Part shown: one piece after another, positions 1 through 8,978 of the stretch | How the letters are laid out: every line of letters begins with the position of its first letter | Position numbering within the stretch: the stretch's first letter is position 1 | Virus record (IMG/VR): IMGVR_UViG_3300037248_000486 | Coordinates: 1-35,646 of that record | Length of the DNA: 35,646 nucleotides | Direction: 5' to 3' (one strand) | DNA from: a virus | Program-made: the position numbers and the translations under genes | Notes under the pieces: model-generated | Database searches by the model: none | Seen by the model: only the letters and a program-made list of their open reading frames with translations | Told to the model about the DNA's origin: nothing

Positions 1-3000
1 TTAGTAAGCCGCGCGTTCTCGATTGAACCGTACAATCTGATCGTTCACGGATTGAATCTGGCGCGGGGTCTTGTCTCCCCGTCCAACCTGCTTGCCCCAC
101 GATGCAATCTTCTTCTGAATGATCGGGTCAAGCTTGCGGCGCTCTGACATGCTCGCCGTGGCGTACACGGTGAAGGCATCTTCTAGCGGAAGCTTTTCCA
201 CTGAGGCAAGCAGTCGCGTTGGGTAGACGTTGGCGTCCTTGATTATCTTCGCGGCTTGCTCACGGCTGATGGTTGCGTTCGCTCCCGTGGAAGCGTCGGT
301 GATTGCTTTCGTCGCAGCCTGTTTAGCGGTCGCATCGCCCGTAGAATTGAAGAGCGAGATAGCGGAGCGCAGATCATCTTCCAGCTTGAAACGCTGCTGC
401 GCGGACGCAAGGGCGTTTCCCTCAAGTGGACCGGAGTCGTTACGCTTCGAGCCAATCTGCAATGCCAACGTCTCTGCGGGCGTAAACACTTTCTGGGCGC
501 GTACACCGAAACCTTGTAGGGCTTGGTCTGTAAGCGTCGGCTGAGTGATTTGCTGTCTTGGATACAACCCCTGCAATGGGATAGGCGTAGTCTGGCGCAG
601 TGTGTCAAAGAGCTTCTGATCGTTGCTAACCCGGTGTCCTTGCTGGTCAACGCCGAGCGCCAATTCTGTTGGAACGCGAACGAGCGCCGGGTTGACGCGG
701 TTCATCGCGAAGTCCCACGGCTTTTCGGCGAAGTGGAGGAAGTCTCCAAGAGTCGTTCTGAGGTTGTACTGCTTCTTGCCGTCCGGCGAGAGTACGGAGA
801 ATCCCGTTTCGGGATGTGTGTCTCCGGTCGGCGATGTCAAATAGTTCAAAGCCCTAGCAGCCATCCAGTGAGCTACGTTGAAAGCGACGAATGACTTTAC
901 AAGACCGCTACCGTGTGACTGCGCGATGTCTCCCATTGATCGGACGGTGGACTCCAAGAAGTCGGGAGCCAGAAACATGAGGCGAAGTGCCCGCTGCGTT
1001 CCCGCAGAGCGTCCCAGAAGTTCGTAGTTGAGTCCGCCATATTTGTTGTTGACTTGCTCGGCGGCGAGGCGTCCAGCCTGTTCATCGGTGAACGTCGGAT
1101 TGGATTTTAGAATTTCGCCCTTCAAGTTGTCGTAAGTCTTGAACTTCAAGCGAGTGATGTAGCCTTGGGGTCCGAACAGTTTCTCTTCGACGAATTTGTT
1201 CCATCCACCGAGCAAGGGAATCTTATTGACGATGGATTTCGGGTCGGAGGTTACACCCTCGGATTCGAGATAGCCGCCCGATGGTCGCCCGTTGCCTGTA
1301 GTGATACCGTCGCGGATTGCTGCTTTCTGATTGTCCGTGAGGTTGAAATAGTCAATCGGCTCCGCGCCTGTGAACGGATTCGTTCCTGATTCGAGAGCGC
1401 GGTTAAAGATCGTAGCAAAGTGAAACGGGGACAGCGACAACAGCGCGGACTTGGCAAACCCCGACGCACCTAGAGCGCCGCGAAGGAATCTGTTCTGAGA
1501 ACCTGTACGGTCGAGCATGTCGAGTAGGTGAGGTGCAATCTCCGGCGCTGCATACACAGGGACGCGCTTGTAGTAAGTCGGCTGCGCCCCTTGTGCGGCA
1601 TCGGCTCCGGGGATTCCACGCATACCCGGCTCTATGATCGCCTGATTCGGAAATGGGGTATCGTTTGCACGGACGAGAGTCCCCGGCGTAACCTGTCCCG
1701 CTCGTTCTGCTGCGCCAAGCTGTGCTGCCTCCTCTGCGGAAATAGGCAGGAGCTTGCTCAGTCCGGTCTTAACGTAATTGTCCTGCACCCAAACGTATTG
1801 TTTTTGCTCGGGAATGGTTCCCTTAATGAACCGCGCTTGCTGCGGCGTATCTTCTCCGCCCGGAAGTTCGTTACCGGGACGCCACGGGATGATCGCCTCG
1901 CCCGTTGGCGGCATCGTGATCGTCTGCGCCGGGATGGGTTCGACTTCACGCATCCTGCCGGACGTGAGGTTGCGGAAAAATTGCGCGGGAGTCATCGCCG
2001 CGAGTTCCGTTGGAGTGACAGGTGTATTTTCCGGGGGAGCCGTAAATCCCGGCATGATTCTTCCGGGAGCGGCCAACGGTGCGCCATCGTTCAGCTTACC
2101 CGCTGCAAGATTGTCGGCTAACTCGGTGCGCGCAACTAGACGTTGAACTTTCTCGTGGTAGTCGGCAACCAGTCTGCTGAAATTGAGAGTGAGAGGTTTT
2201 AGCCCCGCAGCCAGAGCGTCACCGATGCGCGGGAAAATTCTCTTATCCAAGAAGTTGCTAGGGTCGGTTTCCTCTCCTTCATACGCGCTACGTGGCACGT
2301 AGTTGGGCTTGCGTGCTTCTTCCGGTAAAAGGTGAAGCTGGTCGAGAAGGCGGGAAGTAGCGTCCAGTCTGGCTGCATCAATGTCCCGGACTGCAATCTG
2401 TTTCTCGGTGAGGTTCTTGGCGTCGCGGAACATCTGAGCCAAGTGCCTCGTTGCCGGATTCTGTTCCATGAGTTGCGCTTCGCTTTCTAGCTCTCTCACA
2501 TCTCCGCCAACGTCTCTGTTCAAAGCGATAAGACTCTGCTGATAGTCGTCGGGAACGGCTCTGATGCCTTCATTGAATATCTGTGTGGCTTGTCCTTCCA
2601 CACCAGTTCGCAGTGCCTCGGAGTACGGAAGCACAGATTTCTCTCCGTAGTCTGTCTGAGCGAGCGCCTGTCCCTTCGGACTCGCTGCGTGAATCGCTTC
2701 GGCGTCGTGAACGATGCCTTTGAAAGCAACTGCGGCTGAGAGAGCACCTAGAACGGACTCGGTTCCAAACTCCTCGAAGCGGTCAAGAGCCTTCTCTTTG
2801 TCCGCGTCAGTTTTGGCATTCTGATAATCGTTCCAATACATCTGCGCTTGAGGAAGTGTGCGAGTACCGAAGTCAATTCCATACTTTGAAAAGAAGCCTA
2901 CGTCGGCTGCGAGCTTCGCCTTACTAACGAGTCCCGCTGCATCCACGGCTTCCACTCCGGCTTTGACTAATCCTGCTTCAACCGCGCTCGTGCCGAACGA

Positions 3001-3432
3001 TGCAATCGCCAGTCCGAGAGACAGAGGCGAGGTTAGTCCTGATGCAAATTCTTCCACACCCGTTTCGATTGGACCCGCACCCTCGCGGTGAGTCGGCAAT
3101 CCCGCCATTTGAGTGATCGGCTCGTTGAGCCAGTTCCAAGCCTTGCTTGTAAATGACCCGTCATCGGTAGGCTGGGCGACGGACTGAGAAGATGGAGCGG
3201 GAGAAGCAGCGCCGGACGAAACAACCGGGAATCCCAATGCGTCCGTAGTCTGCGGCTGCGGAGCGGTCGGCTGAGAGGCAGACGTAGCAGACGAAGACAC
3301 AATCGGGAATCCAAGCGCATCCTGAGTTTGCGTTGGTGTCGCAGCGGGCTGAGGCGTATTGGAAACCGCTGATGCTGCTTGCGGGGTAGCAGACACAATG
3401 GGGAATCCAAGCGCATCTGTTTGCTGGGGCAT
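1..3432 (-). CDS. Large internal-virion-like protein (1143 aa)
   Basis: This is the last and largest gene of the virion operon and is complete, its TAA stop being the first three bases of the window. A strong AAGGAG ribosome site precedes the ATG and overlaps the end of the upstream gene. The first 75 residues are low complexity and hold three copies of DALGFPIVS or DALGFPVVS (residues 6-14, 38-46, 64-72) separated by Ala/Ser/Thr/Pro/Gln linkers. The rest is mostly helical, with a hydrophobic stretch after residue 640 (FAKSALLSLSPFHFATIF) and a C-terminal half recalling large polyvalent or internal virion proteins of podoviruses. By position and size it is probably packaged in the capsid and ejected into the host. 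The family match is from memory and position, not from a search. Confidence 0.7.
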   Translation of the reverse strand: MPQQTDALGFPIVSATPQAASAVSNTPQPAATPTQTQDALGFPIVSSSATSASQPTAPQPQTTDALGFPVVSSGAASPAPSSQSVAQPTDDGSFTSKAWNWLNEPITQMAGLPTHREGAGPIETGVEEFASGLTSPLSLGLAIASFGTSAVEAGLVKAGVEAVDAAGLVSKAKLAADVGFFSKYGIDFGTRTLPQAQMYWNDYQNAKTDADKEKALDRFEEFGTESVLGALSAAVAFKGIVHDAEAIHAASPKGQALAQTDYGEKSVLPYSEALRTGVEGQATQIFNEGIRAVPDDYQQSLIALNRDVGGDVRELESEAQLMEQNPATRHLAQMFRDAKNLTEKQIAVRDIDAARLDATSRLLDQLHLLPEEARKPNYVPRSAYEGEETDPSNFLDKRIFPRIGDALAAGLKPLTLNFSRLVADYHEKVQRLVARTELADNLAAGKLNDGAPLAAPGRIMPGFTAPPENTPVTPTELAAMTPAQFFRNLTSGRMREVEPIPAQTITMPPTGEAIIPWRPGNELPGGEDTPQQARFIKGTIPEQKQYVWVQDNYVKTGLSKLLPISAEEAAQLGAAERAGQVTPGTLVRANDTPFPNQAIIEPGMRGIPGADAAQGAQPTYYKRVPVYAAPEIAPHLLDMLDRTGSQNRFLRGALGASGFAKSALLSLSPFHFATIFNRALESGTNPFTGAEPIDYFNLTDNQKAAIRDGITTGNGRPSGGYLESEGVTSDPKSIVNKIPLLGGWNKFVEEKLFGPQGYITRLKFKTYDNLKGEILKSNPTFTDEQAGRLAAEQVNNKYGGLNYELLGRSAGTQRALRLMFLAPDFLESTVRSMGDIAQSHGSGLVKSFVAFNVAHWMAARALNYLTSPTGDTHPETGFSVLSPDGKKQYNLRTTLGDFLHFAEKPWDFAMNRVNPALVRVPTELALGVDQQGHRVSNDQKLFDTLRQTTPIPLQGLYPRQQITQPTLTDQALQGFGVRAQKVFTPAETLALQIGSKRNDSGPLEGNALASAQQRFKLEDDLRSAISLFNSTGDATAKQAATKAITDASTGANATISREQAAKIIKDANVYPTRLLASVEKLPLEDAFTVYATASMSERRKLDPIIQKKIASWGKQVGRGDKTPRQIQSVNDQIVRFNRERAAY
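3217..3417 (-). repeat. Three-copy DALGFP(I/V)VS coding repeat
   Basis: Three nine-residue repeats lie in the N-terminus of the 1143-residue protein, at bases 3391-3417, 3295-3321 and 3217-3243. The first two are nearly identical in DNA as well (GGGAATCCAAGCGCATC on the plus strand). The spacing is uneven, about 32 and 26 residues, so this looks like short peptide motifs on a flexible tether and not a folded repeat domain. Confidence 0.9.
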
Positions 3433-3445
3433 CTAGTGGTGCTCC

Positions 3446-5233
3446 TTACTGAGCGGCTGTGTAGCCGTGGCTTTTTGCGAAGTCCAGCTTGTCGGGAGTA
3501 ACTTGAACCATCTGCCCTTGAGGGTTTCGCATCGTGACGGCTTGTGCTGGAACGCCGGATTGACGAATCGCCGCGCGGTCTGGTCCGCTTAGTTCTGGGT
3601 GATCGGCGATATACGCTTCCGCCTCATTGAAGTTGGGGTTCGGGACATTCACTACTCCCTGTCTACCGCGAGATTGCGTGATTGTTCTCGGCGCTGCTGG
3701 TGCCTCTGATACTGCCCTTGCAGCGTCATCAACGGCTTTTTGCTGCGCGGCTGCCTTAGTCTGTTGATCTTTCTTGAAAGCAGCCACGGCAGGGACATCT
3801 ACCGGAACCGGAGGCGCGACTGCGGCGTTCCCAGATAGCCCAAGATACTTAGCCCGCATCGCTCTGGATTGCTGGATTTCGTCCTGCAAATCTTTCAGTT
3901 CGTCGGCAGGTAGCGGAGTAGCACCCGGAGTAGAGTGTTCGTCAATTTCCTTGGTGTTCTTTTCGATTACGGTTTCGAGCGACTTGACCGTATCCTCGCG
4001 TGCCTTCGTCAAATTGCCGGGACCGTAGAGTTCTTCCACCAAGCCAAGATTCTTCTGTTGCTTCGGGTCAGAACCCATTAGCTGAATGGCGAGCAATGGG
4101 TCGCCGTTTGTCTTCGCAAGATACGGCGCGAAGATCGTCCGCGCTTGGACGTTGCGTTGCTTTTCAGCAATCGTGAGATTCGCTTCCTGTGTCTGTGCTT
4201 TGTTTCTTTCGGCTTCGGTTTTGCTTGCGTCTATGCGCGCGTTCAGTTCCTTTACGTTCAGGTCAACGGTCTGGGCTTCCTGCGCCTGTTTTGCGAGCGT
4301 GTAATAAGTCTCGCCCTTCATCGTCGTCCCCTCTGTGAATGTTCCTCCCGAATGTGGAGCGTACTTTTGCAGAAGGTCAGCCTGTGCTTTATTCAGTGTG
4401 ACTTGCGGCACGGGACTGAGAAGCTGAAACGTCGGACGCTGCGCATGAAGTCCAGTCTCCGGGTCTACCTGCGGCTTGCCGTCCTTATCAAGAACGTCCA
4501 CATAACCGTCAACGAATGAATGTGCTTGCGTAGGGTCAAGACTTCCGTCCTTGATTCGCTGCTGTACTTCTTCGGAAGTCAGATGCTCGCCCAACACTGC
4601 CGCGCCTTTATCCTTGAACGGCTGCGACATCGTGCTTGCGTGCTCTTGAATTTCTGCCTGAGACTTACGGTCTGCGTCGCGGGCAATGGTCATGGCGTTA
4701 ACTTCGTGGGCGTGCGCTTCTGCAATCTGCGCGCCCTGTAACGTCTTTTCGTTGTCGTTTCTTTCTTTCTCCAAGGCGAGCCGCTGTTTTCCCTCGTTCT
4801 CCGCTGCTTGCGCTTTCCGCTGCTCAAGCTCCATCGCTTGTTTCCTGTGGCGACCGGGTAGTTTCGCAAGCATGTCAACATCGTCCATCGCTGATGCGGT
4901 AGCTTCGCTCGTGTCGCCGGGAGCGGTTGTCTTGTTCGAGTTCGCGATAGCTGAGGTGACGCCAGAGACGGCTGCACGCGCCCAATCTGCGGGGTCGCTG
5001 CCCATTGCTGCCGCCATACCCTGCGCGGCTTGGACGTGAATCGGAGGCTGTTCGTCGGGTACGGGAGTCGGGGGTGCGCCGGGGATACTGATCGGCATAC
5101 CGGGAACAGGCTGTCCGGTCGTGTTGATTTCTGGTACTTGAGGAGCGACCGTTGGAGGTGCTACCGGAGCGGTTCCGTCGCCAGTTCCAAGCGAATCCAT
5201 GAGTCCTGTGATTCCGTTTGCTGCGCTGTCCAT
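3446..5233 (-). CDS. Internal-virion-like protein with coiled coils (595 aa)
   Basis: No specific family is recognised. The first 110 or so residues are rich in Pro, Gly and Ala. They are followed by long charged Ala/Glu/Gln/Lys helices at about 125-200 and 315-365 that look like coiled coil, and a Pro/Ala-rich tail. No signal peptide or membrane segment is seen. It sits between a 126-residue gene (3 bases upstream) and the 1143-residue gene (13 bases downstream), so it is in the same transcript. In short-tailed phages this position after the fibre genes usually holds internal core or ejection proteins, which is the basis for the call. Confidence 0.65.
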   Translation of the reverse strand: MDSAANGITGLMDSLGTGDGTAPVAPPTVAPQVPEINTTGQPVPGMPISIPGAPPTPVPDEQPPIHVQAAQGMAAAMGSDPADWARAAVSGVTSAIANSNKTTAPGDTSEATASAMDDVDMLAKLPGRHRKQAMELEQRKAQAAENEGKQRLALEKERNDNEKTLQGAQIAEAHAHEVNAMTIARDADRKSQAEIQEHASTMSQPFKDKGAAVLGEHLTSEEVQQRIKDGSLDPTQAHSFVDGYVDVLDKDGKPQVDPETGLHAQRPTFQLLSPVPQVTLNKAQADLLQKYAPHSGGTFTEGTTMKGETYYTLAKQAQEAQTVDLNVKELNARIDASKTEAERNKAQTQEANLTIAEKQRNVQARTIFAPYLAKTNGDPLLAIQLMGSDPKQQKNLGLVEELYGPGNLTKAREDTVKSLETVIEKNTKEIDEHSTPGATPLPADELKDLQDEIQQSRAMRAKYLGLSGNAAVAPPVPVDVPAVAAFKKDQQTKAAAQQKAVDDAARAVSEAPAAPRTITQSRGRQGVVNVPNPNFNEAEAYIADHPELSGPDRAAIRQSGVPAQAVTMRNPQGQMVQVTPDKLDFAKSHGYTAAQ

Positions 5234-5236
5234 ATC

Positions 5237-5617
5237 TTATTGCTCCATGAAAAAAGAAATTCTAGTGCTGGGTCTCACGCCGATTGCGACTTCGTGTTCC
5301 GCGAGGAGAGACCGATTTATAAAACTCACAGCGTGATTAACTTTCTCGTCCGAGAATCCAAACGTTGCAAGCAACGTCGTGACGGTTCGCTCACCCTCGT
5401 ACTTGCATCGCTTCTCAATGCGATTCAAGAGCGCCTTGTATCCCGATTGATGGCTCTCGAAAATTCTTAGGCAATCGTCGGTTGAGTTCGCCAGTGACGC
5501 GAGAGTCTTGGCGTGGAGTAATCCCGGATTCCGTAGCTTGTAAGCTTGGGAGTCCGGGTTGTGATACTCGTTCAATTCCGCGATGGCATCTGCCAATGCT
5601 TCAAGTCGTTTAATCAT
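5237..5617 (-). CDS. Hypothetical virion-operon protein (126 aa)
   Basis: This is an unrecognised soluble, mostly helical protein with no signal peptide or membrane span. It starts 2 bases after the stop of the 205-residue gene and ends 3 bases before the next start, so expression is surely coupled to the neighbours. A plus-strand open frame overlaps it but has no ribosome site and breaks the operon pattern. A structural or assembly-accessory role is inferred from position only. Confidence 0.65.
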   Translation of the reverse strand: MIKRLEALADAIAELNEYHNPDSQAYKLRNPGLLHAKTLASLANSTDDCLRIFESHQSGYKALLNRIEKRCKYEGERTVTTLLATFGFSDEKVNHAVSFINRSLLAEHEVAIGVRPSTRISFFMEQ

Positions 5618-5619
5618 TC

Positions 5620-6237
5620 TTAAAGCTGTGCGTACCCTTCCATAGCACTACCTGCCGCTTTTACAGCATTTGAACCTGCGTTGATGTATCCGGTGATCTG
5701 CTGCTCGGACTGCATGGCGTCCTGTTCTGCCTCGCTGTACGCGGCTGAGGCACCACTGTTCGCTACGCTCGCGCTGCCGTTCGGGTTGTACTGCGCGGCG
5801 ACTCCGCCAAGACCGGAAACGGCGTTGTTAAAGTTCGCGCGTCCAGTGGCGTAGTCCGCCTGTTCGATCTGATTTTCTTCCGTGCTTGCTTGACCCGCCG
5901 CTTGCGATGCGATGCTCGCGTTAATTTGCTGGTCAACGCCAGACTGTGGACCGCCCGGTGTACCGCGTCCGCTTAGCTGTCCCTGAACAGCACGCGCGGC
6001 GTTGTTGTAGTTCGCGCCCGTGGTGTCAATGGCGTTCGTGTTGAGCGTCGCCTTTTCGCCCGCGCTGAACCCCTGTTGGTTCGGTCCTGCCTCCGCGATG
6101 GGGGTAAGGACGTTCGTCAAGTGGCCGAGAATCGCCTCGTTATTGGCGAAATTTGTGTTGTAGTTAGCCTGTAGCGTCTGCGCGAAAGCTTCTTGGCTCG
6201 CGGCTTCGGCTGTTTGCTGGGGTGATGGTCCGCACAT
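5620..6237 (-). CDS. Small internal-virion-like protein beginning MCGPS (205 aa)
   Basis: The protein starts MCGPSPQQ and is Ala/Gln/Asn-rich and helical throughout, with Gly-rich turns near the middle. Short Ala/Gln-rich proteins starting MCG or MCD are common among internal or ejection proteins in short-tailed phages, and the location just before two larger candidate internal proteins supports this. An AGGAG ribosome site lies about a dozen bases upstream of the ATG. There is no hydrophobic segment before Cys2, so a lipoprotein is unlikely. The role is inferred. Confidence 0.65.
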   Translation of the reverse strand: MCGPSPQQTAEAASQEAFAQTLQANYNTNFANNEAILGHLTNVLTPIAEAGPNQQGFSAGEKATLNTNAIDTTGANYNNAARAVQGQLSGRGTPGGPQSGVDQQINASIASQAAGQASTEENQIEQADYATGRANFNNAVSGLGGVAAQYNPNGSASVANSGASAAYSEAEQDAMQSEQQITGYINAGSNAVKAAGSAMEGYAQL

Positions 6238-6255
6238 TCTGTGTTTGACTCCTAG

Positions 6256-6654
6256 TTATGAAACCGATAGTTGGTGCCTAAGCTCTGCCCGGAACCCAAA
6301 GCGGAGCATGAACTTGATGAGCGGCATGGATACGCTCTCGAAAACGACTTGCTTGAATCCCCGGCTCAGAGCATCCCGCGCGACTTGGGGGTACGCTTCC
6401 GCCAGAGCGATAGCTACGCGCGCCTTGTTCGCGGGCAAAAACTCCGTGTGAAGCCGCAACGTATCGTTGGCTTCGGTGTCGGCGCGCACGAAAATTACAG
6501 TTCCCATTTCGTCGTCAATCGCGAAGCAGTGAGAATTTTCCCCACACTCGGTATAGAAACGGCTGTCCATCTTCCCCGCGTGATCTGGCTCCGCGAGAAT
6601 CCACGTACCAATAAGCGGAACGTCGTCTTCGGTGATCTGGCGAAACGTGACCAT
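6256..6654 (-). CDS. GNAT-like protein, possible gp13-type assembly factor (132 aa)
   Basis: I take the start at MVTFRQITEDD because its ATG overlaps the TAA of the upstream gene (TAATG), which implies coupled translation; the frame stays open further upstream. The opening 'FRxITxDDVPLIxxW', a central beta region and the end 'FESVSMPLIKFMLRFGFR' resemble the GNAT acetyltransferase fold, the last part being the usual 'N..a...Y.k.GF' position. The acetyl-CoA binding loop (Q/RxxGxG/A) is not obvious, so it may be catalytically inactive. T7-type phages carry a GNAT-like gene 13 product near their internal virion genes, which fits this location. Confidence 0.55.
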   Translation of the reverse strand: MVTFRQITEDDVPLIGTWILAEPDHAGKMDSRFYTECGENSHCFAIDDEMGTVIFVRADTEANDTLRLHTEFLPANKARVAIALAEAYPQVARDALSRGFKQVVFESVSMPLIKFMLRFGFRAELRHQLSVS

Positions 6655-6911
6655 TAAAGTCCTAGCTTTTTGAGAATGCCCTTCACGAGCATTGAAATTC
6701 CCGCGATGATCGGCACGGCTGTCCATGTTCCGTACTGCACGATGCGGTCGTGCTGTTCCACTTTCTTTTTCAGAGCGGGGATAGCCGACGTTTGATCGCT
6801 AATCTTTTGGAGATACTGGACGACACCCGTGCGAAAACTCGCGTCGTTCGTCACGTCTATGTCCACCATTTCAAAATGCCCGTTGATGCCGTTCCCGTTG
6901 TTCTCGTCCAT
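6654..6911 (-). CDS. Small membrane protein, holin/XhlA-like (85 aa)
   Basis: The protein has a polar N-terminus, a short helical, possibly coiled segment (about residues 30-58), and one C-terminal hydrophobic span (about 60-78) ending in KKLGL. That one-span layout, coil then membrane anchor then basic end, is like XhlA-type or small holin-like phage proteins. An AAGGGA ribosome site precedes the ATG, and the stop overlaps the next start. A lysis role is a guess: no endolysin is recognised nearby. Confidence 0.5.
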   Translation of the reverse strand: MDENNGNGINGHFEMVDIDVTNDASFRTGVVQYLQKISDQTSAIPALKKKVEQHDRIVQYGTWTAVPIIAGISMLVKGILKKLGL

Positions 6912-6956
6912 CGTGCGGTCCCTTTCGCTAAACTTTCCTCGCTTGAGATTTGAAAA

Positions 6957-7421
6957 TTAGTACGGATAAATCTGTCCCGTCGTCGTGCCGCCGCTGTTTG
7001 GAACTGGAAACAGTTGCCCGCTGTACGGCGTTGTAAGTGACTCGTCCCAATAATCGCGGGTGAGCACGGCGACGTTCTTGAGCCACGTCAATCCGAAGAA
7101 GCCGCCGAACAACGGCGGAACGATGCCGCTTTCACTCGGCGGAACGGGTGCTGGTGGAAACAAAGGGTTGGTAGGAAGCCCTGTGTCCTGCCAGTAGACC
7201 AATGACGCTGGAATCCACGCTCCCGCCGTATCTAGTTGTCCTAGCCAGCCAAGCTGTTTCAGCGTGCCTTCGTAAAGCAGAGAGCTAGGAATCCATGCGC
7301 CCGCCGTGTCGTTCGCACCAATCCATCCGAGAGCTTTCTTCGTGCCGGAGTACAGGAGCGATGGCGCGATGTACGCGCCGCCCGTGTCGTTTTGTCCAAG
7401 CCATGCTGAGTTCGTCGGCAT
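6957..7421 (-). CDS. Tail-tip/fibre-associated protein with 26-residue repeats (154 aa)
   Basis: The N-terminal half consists of two and a half to three tandem copies of an exactly 26-residue unit: Trp at 7, 33 and 59, Asp at 12, 38 and 64, and Tyr at 24, 50 and 76. Each copy carries a core like DTAGAWIPxSL. A Pro-rich linker and a Gly/aromatic C-terminus follow. It comes 3 bases after the two fibre-like genes, so a fibre tip, adhesin or decoration role is likely but inferred. I do not recognise a named family. Confidence 0.65.
   Translation of the reverse strand: MPTNSAWLGQNDTGGAYIAPSLLYSGTKKALGWIGANDTAGAWIPSSLLYEGTLKQLGWLGQLDTAGAWIPASLVYWQDTGLPTNPLFPPAPVPPSESGIVPPLFGGFFGLTWLKNVAVLTRDYWDESLTTPYSGQLFPVPNSGGTTTGQIYPY
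7191..7403 (-). repeat. 26-residue tandem coding repeat, period 78 bases
   Basis: Codons for residues 7-32, 33-58 and 59-77 of the 154-residue protein repeat with a period of 26 residues. Positions for W, G, D-T, G-A, P, S-L and Y are kept in every copy, while the DNA has diverged between copies. Confidence 0.85.
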
Positions 7422-7424
7422 GGT

Positions 7425-8978
7425 TTAGTCCCACCGGAGACAAATAGCGGTCGTACCTGCCCCGGCGAGAGAGATTTCCAAGGGTAGCCAGCCCACAAGG
7501 TAGGTGTGCTCCGTCCCGTACAAGACGGTATTAACGAACACACCGTTCGGAGCGTCCTTCTGAAGCATGACCCCCGCCTGAAGGCAGGGGTTTGCAACGT
7601 AACCGAGAATGGGAAAGACGGGAAGGAAAGCTCCGTTGTTACTCCATTGCGTCGATGCCAGACCACAGGAAGACACGACTGTCCAAGATTCGTTGAGTGC
7701 GTTTCCATCGGTGAAGGTCAAAAAAGGCATCGTGCTCCCCGCCGAGGGTTTGAAGATCACCTGAGAGTCGGAAGTAGATGGGGTGGCGACGAGTACCTGT
7801 TCGTAGGTGTCTAAGTCGTTTCCAAAATTGTCCTTCGCCCGGTCGATGGCAAGAAAACAAGGTATCTGCTGTGAGGCTGCGTATGCCGAGCGCCACAGGA
7901 ACATTCCGAAGCTGCCTTGGTACTGCGAGAAGTCGCACTCAAAGAGAGCGTTGCCCTGCGCGAGTGCGCTGGTGCTGAGTATAATTTCCGTTCCGGCGTT
8001 CATCACGTTAGCGCCGTTGATAAAACCCGTACCCGAAGTCTGTCCGCCGCCGATTTGAATATAAATTGCTGGTTCAGTGTTGCCGCCGTTGCTTAGATAA
8101 AGCAGACGAATGAAAATCGGATTCGTGGTCGAAAGGCTGTCGCCGCTCTTCCAGACTTCGTAGTTGTAGGGCAGCCAGTGAATCGTGTCGCTCGCCGGGG
8201 CTTGATTGCCCACCGTCGCCGTACCTGCTGCTACGGTGTTCGTACCCGTCGCCGTGACTGCGAAAGCTGTGTTCGATGAACTTGTTACCGTGAAAGTTCC
8301 GCTGTTGCCGCTGCCGGACATGGACACGACAAGTGGGTAGCCTACGAACGCATTACCCACCCCACTTGGATTGTTCCAGAAGAAAGAGAGCACGCTGGTT
8401 GAAGAGACAGCGGTCGGTGAACCTGTAACGGATGCCTGTGCGGTGCCGCCGGGATTCGAGAGCGCGATGCTCGTCGTGCCGGAAGTCGCCACACAAATGA
8501 ACGTCCCGGTGTTGTTTGCGGTGAGGGAGCCGCCACTAACAACGAACTGCTGACCGGCCATGCTCGAAGTGACGCCGGACGCAACGGTGTAAGTAGTAGT
8601 GCCGCCCGCTACCGCCCCAACAGCCGTGATCGTGAGACTCGCCGAAGAGTTCTGCAAAGCCTGTGTGAGAGCTATCTGTGTGTTCAAGATGCAGATGTAA
8701 GTCAAACCGGAGTTCGTCACCACGCTCGCCGTCGAACCACCTGCTGCCGCAGAGACGTAAGCCGTCCCCGCTGTCCAAGACGAATTGTAGACGTAGCCCG
8801 AAATTGTGTTCGGAAGACCGTTCACAACACTCGTCACGTTTGACCAATTCACTTGCCCGGAATCCGTGGTCTTCGTCCAGCCGAGCGTAGACAAGGCACT
8901 GCCAATGCCCATCGCCCACGCTTTGTAATTCGTGACGGTTGAACAGTCGAACGGCAAAAATAATTGAAGCTTCGCCAT
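7425..8978 (-). CDS. Tail fibre/spike-like protein with inserted beta domains (517 aa)
   Basis: The start is MAKLQLFLPF, whose ATG overlaps the TGA of the upstream paralogue (TGATG). The frame is open further upstream, but that stretch is Arg/His-rich shadow sequence. The N-terminal 98 residues and the C-terminal 260 match the 383-residue neighbour in order: a segment ending Y-I-C-I, then 'HWLPYNYEVW', then 'LPVFPILGYVANP' against 'LPVFPLVGYSGNP'. Residues about 99-258 are an insertion of two Gly/Ser/Thr-rich beta units. The composition (Ser, Thr, Gly, Asn, few charges) is typical of phage adhesins. Receptor binding is inferred. Confidence 0.65.
   Translation of the reverse strand: MAKLQLFLPFDCSTVTNYKAWAMGIGSALSTLGWTKTTDSGQVNWSNVTSVVNGLPNTISGYVYNSSWTAGTAYVSAAAGGSTASVVTNSGLTYICILNTQIALTQALQNSSASLTITAVGAVAGGTTTYTVASGVTSSMAGQQFVVSGGSLTANNTGTFICVATSGTTSIALSNPGGTAQASVTGSPTAVSSTSVLSFFWNNPSGVGNAFVGYPLVVSMSGSGNSGTFTVTSSSNTAFAVTATGTNTVAAGTATVGNQAPASDTIHWLPYNYEVWKSGDSLSTTNPIFIRLLYLSNGGNTEPAIYIQIGGGQTSGTGFINGANVMNAGTEIILSTSALAQGNALFECDFSQYQGSFGMFLWRSAYAASQQIPCFLAIDRAKDNFGNDLDTYEQVLVATPSTSDSQVIFKPSAGSTMPFLTFTDGNALNESWTVVSSCGLASTQWSNNGAFLPVFPILGYVANPCLQAGVMLQKDAPNGVFVNTVLYGTEHTYLVGWLPLEISLAGAGTTAICLRWD

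Noticed and set aside
1528-2121. A 197-codon plus-strand frame within the largest virion gene
   Set aside because: It is Arg/Cys-rich shadow sequence without a ribosome site, opposite a complete 1143-residue gene.
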